Assembly (NCBI GenBank): GCA_020160935.1
Contig: JAIUPL010000020.1
Coordinates: 1-64,000 of the forward strand
Reading direction: 5' to 3'
Length of the DNA stretch: 64,000 nucleotides
Source of the DNA: Bacteroidota bacterium
Lineage (GTDB): Bacteria > Bacteroidota > Bacteroidia > Chitinophagales > Saprospiraceae
This document shows, piece by piece, positions 35,293 to 43,095 of this stretch. The translations under genes were made by a program, and so were the position numbers. The notes under the pieces were generated by a model that was not told the DNA's origin, ran no database searches, and worked only from the letters and a program-made list of their open reading frames with translations. The first letter of the stretch is position 1; each line of letters begins with the position of its first letter.

Positions 35293-37469
35293 CAGTCGTT
35301 CACGATTTCGTTTAAGATGCCATCCGTTTCTTTTTCCAATGCAAAAATCTCAGCCGTAATTTCTTCGATGCTGCGGGGCGGCACATAGTTGTAGAAATAG
35401 CGGGTAAAGGAGATTTCGTAGCCTTTTACGGTTTTGCTTTCGTCCATCCACGCATCTGGGATATGCTGCAATACTTCCCGTTCAAAGTATTCGTGAATGT
35501 CTTGGTCGAGCGGTACATTTTCAGTGTCGCGCAGGTCGCTGTCGGCTTCGTAAGTTATGGTTCCGTCTTTTTCTATTTTCTTGATGACCCTTTCCGCCTC
35601 TTCGTTTTTCCAGGTGATGGCATCTGTGATGCTTTTTACGCCTTTGGCATCCATATCCAATTTCAATTGCTTGATGGTTTTATTGAGCAAAGGCACAAAG
35701 GTGTTGTAATCGTCAAATGGTTGGTCGCCCAATGCATCGGCCATTTTTTGAGCCGCTTGCATCAGTTCCAATTGCTTGTTCCAATGCTCGGCACTCAGCA
35801 GTTTGGTTTTGTCGGCAGGTTTGAGTTTTACCTCGTTTTTGTTCAGGTGGGCTTCAATCTTCTCCTTGTATTTTTTGATGTCTTTATACAAGTCGTCACC
35901 AAAATGAGCGTAAGCCCATTCCATTTCTTCGGCTATGCTTTTGTCAAACCGCAAGGTGGCAATGGCTTCGGGGGTGAATTGGGCAGACAGTCGTAAAGGG
36001 CGTTCGACGGTTATTTTATGGTAGCCAAAATATTCATTGGGGTAAATTTTGGAAATGTCGCTTTCCACAAAGTCCATATACAGATTGGTAATGGCATCTA
36101 TGTGGCCCGGTTTCATTTCGCAGTTCTTTTGCCCCAAGTTTTTACGCAGTTTTTCATACAGTTCCATGGCGTTAATCAACTGCACTTTGCCTTTGCGTTT
36201 TGGGGCTTTCTTGTTGCTTACAATCCAGATGTAAGTAGGTATGCCTGTGTTGTAGAAAATGTTTTTAGGCAAAGCGATGATACATTCCAGCCAATCGTTT
36301 TCGATGATGTATTTGCGAATTTCGCTTTCGCCACCACCGGCATCGCCCGTAAACAAAGCCGAACCATTGTGAACGGTGGCAATGCGGCTGCCCAGTTCGG
36401 TATTGTGTTTCATCTTGCTCACCATATTCATCAGGAACAGCAATTGCCCGTCAGAAATGGAAGGCAAACCAATCTGAAAACGGGTGTCTTTGATGTTCTG
36501 ACTTCCTTTTTTGCCGCGGTCATCTACGATGGCATCTTCATCTATTTTCCAGGTTTTGCCATAAGGCGGATTGGAAAGCATAAAGTCGAAATGCAAATGC
36601 GGAAAACCATCTCTGGAAAGGGTGGAACCGTAGGCAATGTTCTCCGATTTTTCGCCTTTAATCAGCATATCGCTGGTGCATATAGCGTAGGTTTCAGGAT
36701 TTACTTCCTGCCCATACAGCATAAAGTCGGCTTTGTGATCGGTCACTTCCATTGCAAAATGCTCTGCTTCGGTCAGCATACCGCCACTGCCGCAGGCGGG
36801 GTCGTAAATGAGATAGGTTCCCTGTTTGATTTTGTCTTTTACGGGCGTAAACAAAATGTGCGTCATCAACTTGATGATTTCACGAGGCGTAAAGTGTTCT
36901 CCCGCTTCTTCGTTGTTTTCTTCGTTGAACTTGCGAATCAGTTCTTCAAACACATAACCCATTCCCAAATTGGTCAGCGGTGGCAAGGTTTCGCCTTTGC
37001 TGTTCTTGGCTTCGTTGGGGCTAAGGTTGATTTCTTTGTTGCAGAATTTTTCAATGAGCAGATAGGTTACACCTGCTTCTTTCATGGTCTCCAACTGATT
37101 GCGCAGTTTAAACTTGCTGATGATTTCCTGCACATTGGGGCTGAATCCGTCCAAATAGGCTTCCAAATTGGAGTCTATGTTGTCGGCATCGTTCATTAAG
37201 GTTTCAAACGTGAATTTTGAAATATTCCAAAACGGATAGCCCGATTGGTTATCCAATGCTTTTTTGTCGTCTATATGCTGCTGAATGAGAAAGGCGTTTG
37301 CTTCCAGAACCTTCTCCTTAGTCGGCACCAGCAAAGCATCCAAACGCCTTAAAACGGTGAACGGAAGAATGATGTCACGGTATTTACCTCGCACGAAAAC
37401 ATCTCTCAGCACATCGTCTGCAATGCTCCATATAAAACTAACGATTTGGTTATGGACTTTTTGATTCAT
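35292..37469 (-). CDS. hsdM: Type I restriction enzyme adenine-N6 methyltransferase (HsdM)
   Basis: 725 residues, longer than the usual 500-550, with a helical C-terminal extension. The SAM-binding motif is YDPACGSGGM (222-231) and the catalytic motif is NPPYGKTW (300-307). N-terminal HsdM_N helices precede them (FIWSIADDVLRDVF). It methylates adenine at the HsdS target and is required for restriction by HsdR. First gene of the operon; the 770-nt upstream region has an inverted repeat and a 21-bp-phased array. Confidence 0.95.
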   Translation of the reverse strand: MNQKVHNQIVSFIWSIADDVLRDVFVRGKYRDIILPFTVLRRLDALLVPTKEKVLEANAFLIQQHIDDKKALDNQSGYPFWNISKFTFETLMNDADNIDSNLEAYLDGFSPNVQEIISKFKLRNQLETMKEAGVTYLLIEKFCNKEINLSPNEAKNSKGETLPPLTNLGMGYVFEELIRKFNEENNEEAGEHFTPREIIKLMTHILFTPVKDKIKQGTYLIYDPACGSGGMLTEAEHFAMEVTDHKADFMLYGQEVNPETYAICTSDMLIKGEKSENIAYGSTLSRDGFPHLHFDFMLSNPPYGKTWKIDEDAIVDDRGKKGSQNIKDTRFQIGLPSISDGQLLFLMNMVSKMKHNTELGSRIATVHNGSALFTGDAGGGESEIRKYIIENDWLECIIALPKNIFYNTGIPTYIWIVSNKKAPKRKGKVQLINAMELYEKLRKNLGQKNCEMKPGHIDAITNLYMDFVESDISKIYPNEYFGYHKITVERPLRLSAQFTPEAIATLRFDKSIAEEMEWAYAHFGDDLYKDIKKYKEKIEAHLNKNEVKLKPADKTKLLSAEHWNKQLELMQAAQKMADALGDQPFDDYNTFVPLLNKTIKQLKLDMDAKGVKSITDAITWKNEEAERVIKKIEKDGTITYEADSDLRDTENVPLDQDIHEYFEREVLQHIPDAWMDESKTVKGYEISFTRYFYNYVPPRSIEEITAEIFALEKETDGILNEIVND

Positions 37470-37637
37470 CCTTTTTGTTCAGTTGTTTAAGAGTTTAAAA
37501 ATGCTGTGATTCTTTGTATGTGTTTAGGAATACCTGTTATTTAAGTTTTTTTGGCTAACTCTGCTTTGCCGTCAACTCACCTATATAATTCTCATTACGT
37601 AAAAACCCACATTGCCGCCCTCCTGTCAGTAAATGTC

Positions 37638-37678
37638 AGTTGCGTCAAGCCAATCCAAGAGGTTGGCTTGACGCAACT
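37638..37678. repeat. Perfect 16-nt inverted repeat upstream of hsdM
   Basis: Arms 37638-37653 and 37663-37678 (AGTTGCGTCAAGCCAA and its complement) around a 9-nt loop. It lies 169 nt before the hsdM start codon. There is no T-run; it may be an operator or an RNA hairpin. Confidence 0.8.
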
Positions 37679-37788
37679 ATTCCATCAAATAAAAGAGGAA
37701 ACACCAGGTTCTCAAACAGGAGTTTTAACCCCGTAAATGTACCCTACATATTCAAATTTTCATACTATCTGCCCCAGCGAAACCACAA

Positions 37789-38123
37789 ATATCCATCAAT
37801 CCCCCTCCAACCCGGTTTCTCCAACACCATACCCGGTTCACAAAACCAACTAATACGTACCCCTCACAAACAAATACGTCTCCCACCTATCCCAATACGT
37901 TCTCCCACCATCTGAATACATCCGCCATCTATCTGAACAGGTTCCTGAACCAAGCTAATACGTCCGACATCCAAACGAATACATGTGTGCACGTATTCAT
38001 TTGGGTGTTGGACGTATTAGCCGGTCCAACGGACGTATTCGGCGGTGTACAATACAGGTGTAGCGCTCTGGAAGACACCGTGCACTGTGTATAAAACGTA
38101 TCAGAGTGTGTAAAATACCCATC
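37789..38123. repeat. 21-bp-phased array of AATACGT boxes that flips orientation at its centre
   Basis: AATACGT-type boxes start at 37852, 37873, 37894, 37915, 37936, 37957 and 37978, always 21 nt apart. Weaker copies (ACCCGGT, ATATCCA) lie at 37789, 37810 and 37831 in the same phase. On the other side the reverse complement ACGTATT starts at 37991, 38012 and 38033, with weaker ones at 38054, 38075, 38096 and 38117, again exactly 21 nt apart. The frames contain stops, so it is not a seven-residue protein repeat. It occupies most of the 770-nt gap upstream of hsdM. Beyond it, 38146-38238 is a tandem CTCAACC-type run up to the pentapeptide gene. No gene is seen in the gap. Confidence 0.85.
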
Positions 38124-38239
38124 TTCTTCTATCCGCTGCCTCAACCCTCCACTTCTCAACCCATCTCAACCCCTCAACCACCTCAACCCTTCAACCATCT
38201 CAACCCTCAACTCCTCAACCCATCTCAACCCCAAAACCC

Positions 38240-38806
38240 CTACCCCTCCACCACAATATCATACTTCCCCAGCAGCCCCGCCAGCCCGTCCGCCGAAAAC
38301 CGCGCTTTTTTGATGCGGTTCTGATCCGGATCGATGGTGTAGTGCGCAGCCGTCCGAAAATCCGCTTTTTCCAGGTTGGTGTTTTCAAACAAGGCGCCTG
38401 CCAGGTCGCAGTCGGCGAAGGTAGACCCGCTCAAATCGCAGTTTGCAAAATCCGTTTCCTGCAACTGGCAATGCTGAAACACCGTGCTTTTCAGTTTTTT
38501 GCCATAAAAAGAGGTATGTTGCAGGGCGCATGCTTCCAGGCGGATCGAAAAGCCCAGGTCGTTGCAGTCTTCGAAGCGAAGTCCCAGCATTTTGCATTCC
38601 TTAAACTGCACCTCGCGAAAAGCGGTCTGGGCCACAGTGGCCATGCTCAGGTTGCAACGCAGAAAGGTGCAGTCCGCAAATTTGTAGCCCGACAGGTCGG
38701 TGTTGGATAAGTCGAGGTCCTGAAACGTACATTGTTCGTATTCGCCGGGCGGAAGTGGCAAATCGGATGGCAGGAATGTTTGGGTTTCGAAATAAGCGTT
38801 GGACAT
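38240..38806 (-). CDS. Pentapeptide-repeat protein
   Basis: 188 residues from ATG 38806 (MSNAYFETQTFLPSDL); the longer frame to 38971 comes from the flanking inverted repeat and was rejected. From about residue 30 the five-residue pattern A(D/N)LxF recurs: CTFQDLDLSNTDLSGYKFADC, CQLQETDFANCDLSGSTFADC and similar. This folds into a right-handed quadrilateral beta-helix. Several residues are cysteine, as in Qnr-like and YjbI-like members, but no function can be assigned. It ends in the tandem-repeat tract next to the phased array. Confidence 0.85.
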   Translation of the reverse strand: MSNAYFETQTFLPSDLPLPPGEYEQCTFQDLDLSNTDLSGYKFADCTFLRCNLSMATVAQTAFREVQFKECKMLGLRFEDCNDLGFSIRLEACALQHTSFYGKKLKSTVFQHCQLQETDFANCDLSGSTFADCDLAGALFENTNLEKADFRTAAHYTIDPDQNRIKKARFSADGLAGLLGKYDIVVEG

Positions 38807-38814
38807 GGGTGGGT

Positions 38815-38978
38815 GGATTGAATGAAGATTGACGATTACATGATGTACGATGTACGATTGGATTTTAGAATGAGGATTTATGATTGATCGAGATGTCCTC
38901 CGTTCATAATCTTCAATCGTCATTCTAAAATCCAATCGTACATCGTACATCATGTAATCGTCAATCGTCATTCAATCC
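38815..38978. repeat. Inverted repeat with 59-nt arms, one mismatch
   Basis: Arms 38815-38873 and 38920-38978 pair with a single visible mismatch around a 46-nt loop. The arm contains GATTACATGATGTACGATG and adjacent heptamers, the same words found at 28892-29315, so the two loci belong to one repeat family. The right arm covers the stop codon of the dehydrogenase gene (38972-38974). Confidence 0.95.
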
Positions 38979-39943
38979 ACCACCACCACCACATTCCCTT
39001 TCTTATGCCCGCCATCAACATATTGGTGTGCATCGGCAATCTGATCCAGGGAAAAAGAGCGATCAATGGCGGCCGAAAGTTGGCCTTTTTTTGCCAGTTG
39101 AGCAAGCGCGCGGATATTTTCGGGCAATTCTGTGGCGACGCCGAACACCACTTTTTGTCCGGCCCGACGCCCTGTCCAGGCGCCTTGCAGCATTTCCGTC
39201 ATCATAGCCGCGCCGAGCAGCAGCGTGCCGCCTTTTTTCAGCGCTGCCGAACAGGCCGATACGGAGGCTTTGTTGACGGTTTCGTACACCACGTCGTACT
39301 GGCCCACATTTTTGGAAAAATCGCTGCGGGTGTAGTCGATCACGTGGGTGGCGCCCAATGCACGCACCATATCCACATTGGCGGTGCTGCACACGCCCGT
39401 CACTTCTGCGCCCAGGGCGCGGGCAATTTGCACCGCTGCGGAGCCGACAGCGCCGGAAGCGCCATAAATCAGCACCTTTTGTCCGGGCTGGATGTTGGCT
39501 TTTTGCAGGTAGTGCCAGGCCGTGTTGCCGCCAAACGGAAGTGCCGCCGCTTCGGTGTGGCTCAGGCGGGAGGGTTTTAGCGCGATGGGAGCATTGTCGG
39601 GCAGGCACACATATTCGGCATACGCGCCGAAATGCAGGTTGGTGGCGCCGAACACCTCGTCGCCGGGGCGAAATGCCTGCACATCCGAGCCGACGGCTTC
39701 CACCGTGCCCGAGAGTACACCGCCGAGAATGGGTTTGGAGGGTTTGAACAAGCCGAAAATAAAACGCACGGCAAACGGGTCGGCCCTGCGCAGTCGGCAG
39801 TCGCCCGAATTGACGGCCGTCGCATGTATTTTGATCAGGATTTCGTTGTTTTTGGGAACGGGCTTGGCCCATTGTTTCACCTGGAGGACTTCGGGAGCGC
39901 CGTATTGTGTGTAAACGGCCGCTTTCATAGAGGAGGAGGTCAT
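38972..39943 (-). CDS. MDR-superfamily NAD(P)H-dependent alcohol dehydrogenase/quinone oxidoreductase
   Basis: 323 residues from ATG 39943 (MTSSSMKAAVYTQYG); ATG 39928 is also possible. Medium-chain dehydrogenase/reductase with a GroES-like N-terminal half (HATAVNSGDCRLRRADP, GGVLSGTVEAVGSDVQAFRPGDEVFG) and a Rossmann half (VLIYGASGAVGSAAVQIARALGA). The catalytic zinc ligands of true alcohol dehydrogenases are absent, so it is of the zinc-free quinone-oxidoreductase type. Substrate unknown. It lies 86 nt from the Crp/Fnr gene on the same strand. Confidence 0.85.
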   Translation of the reverse strand: MTSSSMKAAVYTQYGAPEVLQVKQWAKPVPKNNEILIKIHATAVNSGDCRLRRADPFAVRFIFGLFKPSKPILGGVLSGTVEAVGSDVQAFRPGDEVFGATNLHFGAYAEYVCLPDNAPIALKPSRLSHTEAAALPFGGNTAWHYLQKANIQPGQKVLIYGASGAVGSAAVQIARALGAEVTGVCSTANVDMVRALGATHVIDYTRSDFSKNVGQYDVVYETVNKASVSACSAALKKGGTLLLGAAMMTEMLQGAWTGRRAGQKVVFGVATELPENIRALAQLAKKGQLSAAIDRSFSLDQIADAHQYVDGGHKKGNVVVVVD

Positions 39944-40028
39944 GAATGGTAGTTGTTTAATTTCGGGGCAAAGGTCAGCCCCGTCCTCCCCACAATTCAT
40001 TGACTTTCGTCAAGAAAAACGAACGACG

Positions 40029-40655
40029 CTATTTTTTCAGGATGCGTTTGCGGATTCGGCTCAACGATTCGGCCGTGACGCCCAGGTAACTGGCCAACTG
40101 GTACTGCGGCACGCGGTCGAGCAGGTCGGGGCGCGTGTTGAGCAGGTACAGGTAGCGCTCTTCGGGGCTGCGCAAGACAAAAGAGGTGAGTTGTTCCTGG
40201 GTTTTTCCCATTTCTTCTTCCATGGCGAGATAACTGACGGCCTCCAGGCGCGGAAGTTTTTCAAAAAATGCCACCTGGTCTTCCGGCGTGCTGGTGGTCA
40301 CGGTGGTGTCTTCCACGCAGGCGAGGTAAAACTTGGAAGGCGCGCGTTTGAAGGCGCCTTCATAGGGCGTTACGGGCTGCCCTTCGGTGTAGAAATTGGT
40401 GGTTTTCTCCTCTCCATCCACCAGGAAATACTGTCGAATACAACCTTTCAGTACGAAGTAGCAGAGTTTGGCTATTTGCCCTTCCTTGAGCAGAATCGTA
40501 CCTTTTTTGAAGGTTTTAAACTTCACATTGCGCACGATTTCGTCGATTTCTCCCTGGCTCAATGGCGTGAACTGGGAGATGTATCGGATGATTTCCTGTT
40601 CAGGCGATTGCGTGCGGCCAGATTTGCGGGTCGATGTGGAAAGGGATGTGGACAT
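40029..40655 (-). CDS. Crp/Fnr-family transcriptional regulator
   Basis: 208 residues. The cyclic-nucleotide-binding-like beta-roll spans about 25-140 (FKKGTILLKEGQIAKLCYFVLKG, EKTTNFYTEGQPVTP), followed by a C-terminal winged helix (QYQLASYLGVTAESLSRIRKR). There are no Fnr-type iron-sulfur cysteines. It may bind a GTGA-N6-TCAC-type palindrome such as those in the sulfur island, but it is 20 kb away and many paralogues are expected in the genome. A -7 element immediately precedes the start codon, suggesting a leaderless mRNA. Confidence 0.9.
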   Translation of the reverse strand: MSTSLSTSTRKSGRTQSPEQEIIRYISQFTPLSQGEIDEIVRNVKFKTFKKGTILLKEGQIAKLCYFVLKGCIRQYFLVDGEEKTTNFYTEGQPVTPYEGAFKRAPSKFYLACVEDTTVTTSTPEDQVAFFEKLPRLEAVSYLAMEEEMGKTQEQLTSFVLRSPEERYLYLLNTRPDLLDRVPQYQLASYLGVTAESLSRIRKRILKK

Positions 40656-41012
40656 GTATGCAAATGTAGGATTTTTTGCTAAAAAAATTGCCGGAAAATA
40701 TGCGCATCTCCAACGGTTTTGACAGATAATTAGGTGAGATTTTTATGCAGCCAAAAAATGTTAAACTTTCCCCTTTGTGCTTAAAAACTCCTAACCTTGC
40801 AAAAAAAATTACAAAAAATATTCGGCAATCGCACGACATGTTTTTTGTTTAAAAAATTGATTGTCAAACATTTAAAAAGAATTTGAAATAAAAATACAAG
40901 AAAAACAGTCAGTGTAAAAACCCGGAAATGAAAGAATTGGCCCTTTTTTTGGTAGGGCCGGTTTGTCATTGCCCATCATCCCACCATTGTTAGATTAATC
41001 CCTCACCCGAAA
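40656..41012. other. AT-rich divergent intergenic region between the Crp/Fnr gene and rpoN
   Basis: 357 nt, very AT-rich, with poly-A and poly-T runs. Apart from the -7 element for the regulator gene (40661-40668, minus), nothing definite is seen: no convincing rpoN promoter, hairpin or small gene. Confidence 0.6.
40661..40668 (-). promoter_or_regulatory. Candidate -7 element, leaderless transcript of the Crp/Fnr gene
   Basis: TACATTTG on the minus strand ends 6 nt before the start codon (40655), so transcription would begin at or next to the ATG. Confidence 0.5.
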
Positions 41013-42671
41013 ATGGCATCGTTTGGTCCAAAACAGACTCTAACTCAAAAACTTCAACAAAAACTTTCCCCCCAGCAGATTCAGTTGATGAAACTGCTGC
41101 AAATCCCTACGGCCACCCTCGAACAACGCATACAGGAAGAACTGGAAATCAATCCCGCTCTGGAAGAAGGCGACGAAACGGCCGACCTCCTCGAAGGCAT
41201 GTCGGAAATGGACCTGGCCGATGCCGATCTCAGTTATTACGAACGCGAGCAAAAAGCCGAATCAGGTGAAGATGATCGCGATGATAACATCGGTTCGGAC
41301 GAGGGCAGCGGACTGGATGCGCTCGATGAAATAGAACGCGACAGCACCGACGAATACGACGATGACACCATCAGCCTCCGTGACGACGATGTGGAACTCG
41401 ACGACTATATCGTCAACTTCATTGAAGACGACCCGGCGACCTACAAAACCCGCGATGAAAGCCGCGGCGGCGATGAGGAAGAAAAAAGCGCGCCCATCGT
41501 TTTTGAAAGCACTTTCCACGAATACCTCGAACAGCAACTCGGCATGCTGAGCCTGCACGACGAACGCGAGCACGCCATTGCCCTGCAAATTATCGGCTCC
41601 ATCGACGACGACGGCTACCTGCGCCGCGAACCCGGCGCCATGGTCGACGACCTGCTGTTCAGCCAGAATATCAGCACCTCAGAGAAGGAAATAGACGAAA
41701 TGCTGCTGAAAATCCAGCAATTCGATCCGCCGGGCATCGGTGCGCGCGACCTGCGCGAGTGCCTGCTCCTTCAACTGCACGCCCGTCTGCGCCAGGAAGA
41801 GGATACACTCACGTACGACGACCGGCAGGCGGTACAATTCGCCATCCGCATCATCGATCAGTACTTCGACGAATTTACCAAGAAACACTACCAAAAACTT
41901 TGTCGCCAACTCAGCATCGATGAAGACGAGTTGAAAATGGCCGTCGATGAAATCCTCAAACTCAACCCCAAACCGGCCAGCGGATTCGCGTCTCGCGGCG
42001 ACCGCAACCTGAACTACGTATTACCCGATTTTCTGGTGAGCAACCGCGATGGCGAACTGGAACTCACCCTCAACGCCCGCAACGCGCCCGATCTGCGCAT
42101 CAACGACCAGTACCGCGATATGCTCAAGGCCTTCCACGACGGCCGTAACGGGCGCCGTGCCACCAAAAAAGAGAAGGAAGCCGTGCTGTTCATCAAACAG
42201 AAGATCGACAGCGCCCGCTGGTTTATCGACGCGATCAAACAACGCCAGCAAACGATGATGCTCACCATGGGCGCCATCATGCGCCACCAGGAGGAGTATT
42301 TCCTCACCGGCGACCAGAAAAAAATCCGCCCGATGATCCTCAAGGACATCGCCGACGTGACCGGGCTCGATATTTCCACGGTATCGCGCGTGGCCAATTC
42401 CAAGTACGTGCAAACGGAGTTTGGCACCAAGCGTCTGAAGGATTTCTTCTCCGAAAGTCTCAGCACCCAGGATGGCGAAGAGGTTTCCACCCTCGAAGTG
42501 AAAAAAATTCTGTCGGACATGATTGCCGAAGAAAACAAACGCCGGCCGCTTTCCGACGAAAAACTCAAGTCCGTACTCCTGAAGAACGGCTACAACATCG
42601 CCCGCCGCACCGTTGCCAAATACCGCGAACAATTGAATATTCCGGTAGCGCGGCTGAGGAAGGGGCTGTGA
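41013..42671 (+). CDS. rpoN: RNA polymerase sigma-54 factor
   Basis: 552 residues. Region I starts at the N-terminus (LTQKLQQKLSPQQIQLMKLLQIPTATLEQRIQEELEINPALEEG). A long acidic region II (about 55-165) is followed by the core-binding domain and the RpoN box at the C-terminus (ARRTVAKYREQLNIPVARLR), which recognises the -24 element. Typical length for Bacteroidota (about 480-500) plus extra acid-rich linker. It needs an AAA+ activator, none of which is in the window. Monocistronic; a large palindrome begins right at its stop codon. Confidence 0.97.
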   Translation: MASFGPKQTLTQKLQQKLSPQQIQLMKLLQIPTATLEQRIQEELEINPALEEGDETADLLEGMSEMDLADADLSYYEREQKAESGEDDRDDNIGSDEGSGLDALDEIERDSTDEYDDDTISLRDDDVELDDYIVNFIEDDPATYKTRDESRGGDEEEKSAPIVFESTFHEYLEQQLGMLSLHDEREHAIALQIIGSIDDDGYLRREPGAMVDDLLFSQNISTSEKEIDEMLLKIQQFDPPGIGARDLRECLLLQLHARLRQEEDTLTYDDRQAVQFAIRIIDQYFDEFTKKHYQKLCRQLSIDEDELKMAVDEILKLNPKPASGFASRGDRNLNYVLPDFLVSNRDGELELTLNARNAPDLRINDQYRDMLKAFHDGRNGRRATKKEKEAVLFIKQKIDSARWFIDAIKQRQQTMMLTMGAIMRHQEEYFLTGDQKKIRPMILKDIADVTGLDISTVSRVANSKYVQTEFGTKRLKDFFSESLSTQDGEEVSTLEVKKILSDMIAEENKRRPLSDEKLKSVLLKNGYNIARRTVAKYREQLNIPVARLRKGL

Positions 42672-43090
42672 GATGGTTGAGATGGTTGAGGGGTTGAGAT
42701 GGTTGAGGAGTTGAGATGGTTGAGAGGTTGAGATGGTTGAGGGGCAGCCACCCGGAAAAATTTTGACCGCCTCCCTTCGTGAGGGGAATGTTCAGAAAAG
42801 TGTGTCAACCTATATTTTTCGTGTTTTTTTTCGCAGCCTGACGACGCCATGCCGCCTTGTCTTCCTGACGGGATCTGTTCACTCTACGGCGCATAACAGC
42901 ATATTTTCCCTCGTAGAGTGAACATATCCCGTCAGGAAGACAAGGCGGCATGGCGTCATCAGGTTGCGAAAAAAATTGTTGAAAGCCTGCATTGACACAC
43001 TTTATTGAACACTCTCTTCGTGAGTGGCTATATCTCAACCCCTCAACCATCTCAACTCCTCAACCATCTCAACCCTCTCAACTCCTCCAC
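42672..43090. repeat. Nested inverted repeat, about 200-nt arms with tandem GGTTGAGAT words outside
   Basis: The inner core pairs 42837-42888 with 42912-42963 (52 nt, two mismatches, 23-nt loop). It is flanked by less perfect pairing (GTGTGTCAA near 42801 with TTGACACAC near 42993), and outside that by tandem GATGGTTGA words (42672-42741) matched by inverted CTCAACCAT words (43033-43085). The core ends carry the TTCACTCTACG/CGTAGAGTGAA motif. It fills the whole 424-nt gap between rpoN and the next gene. Confidence 0.9.
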
Positions 43091-43095
43091 CACCC

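Noticed and set aside
29949-37469. Prophage or transposon carrying the restriction genes
   Set aside because: No integrase, transposase, phage structural gene or tRNA attachment site was found; only composition and flanking repeats point to transfer.
37789-38123. Remnant of a gene for a seven-residue repeat protein (21-nt period)
   Set aside because: All frames contain stop codons at repeated positions and the boxes change orientation in the middle, which a coding repeat would not do.
40029-40655. Assignment of the Crp/Fnr protein as the regulator of the sulfur island
   Set aside because: Only the family fits. It is 20 kb away, and Bacteroidota usually have several paralogues, so the link is left as a hypothesis.
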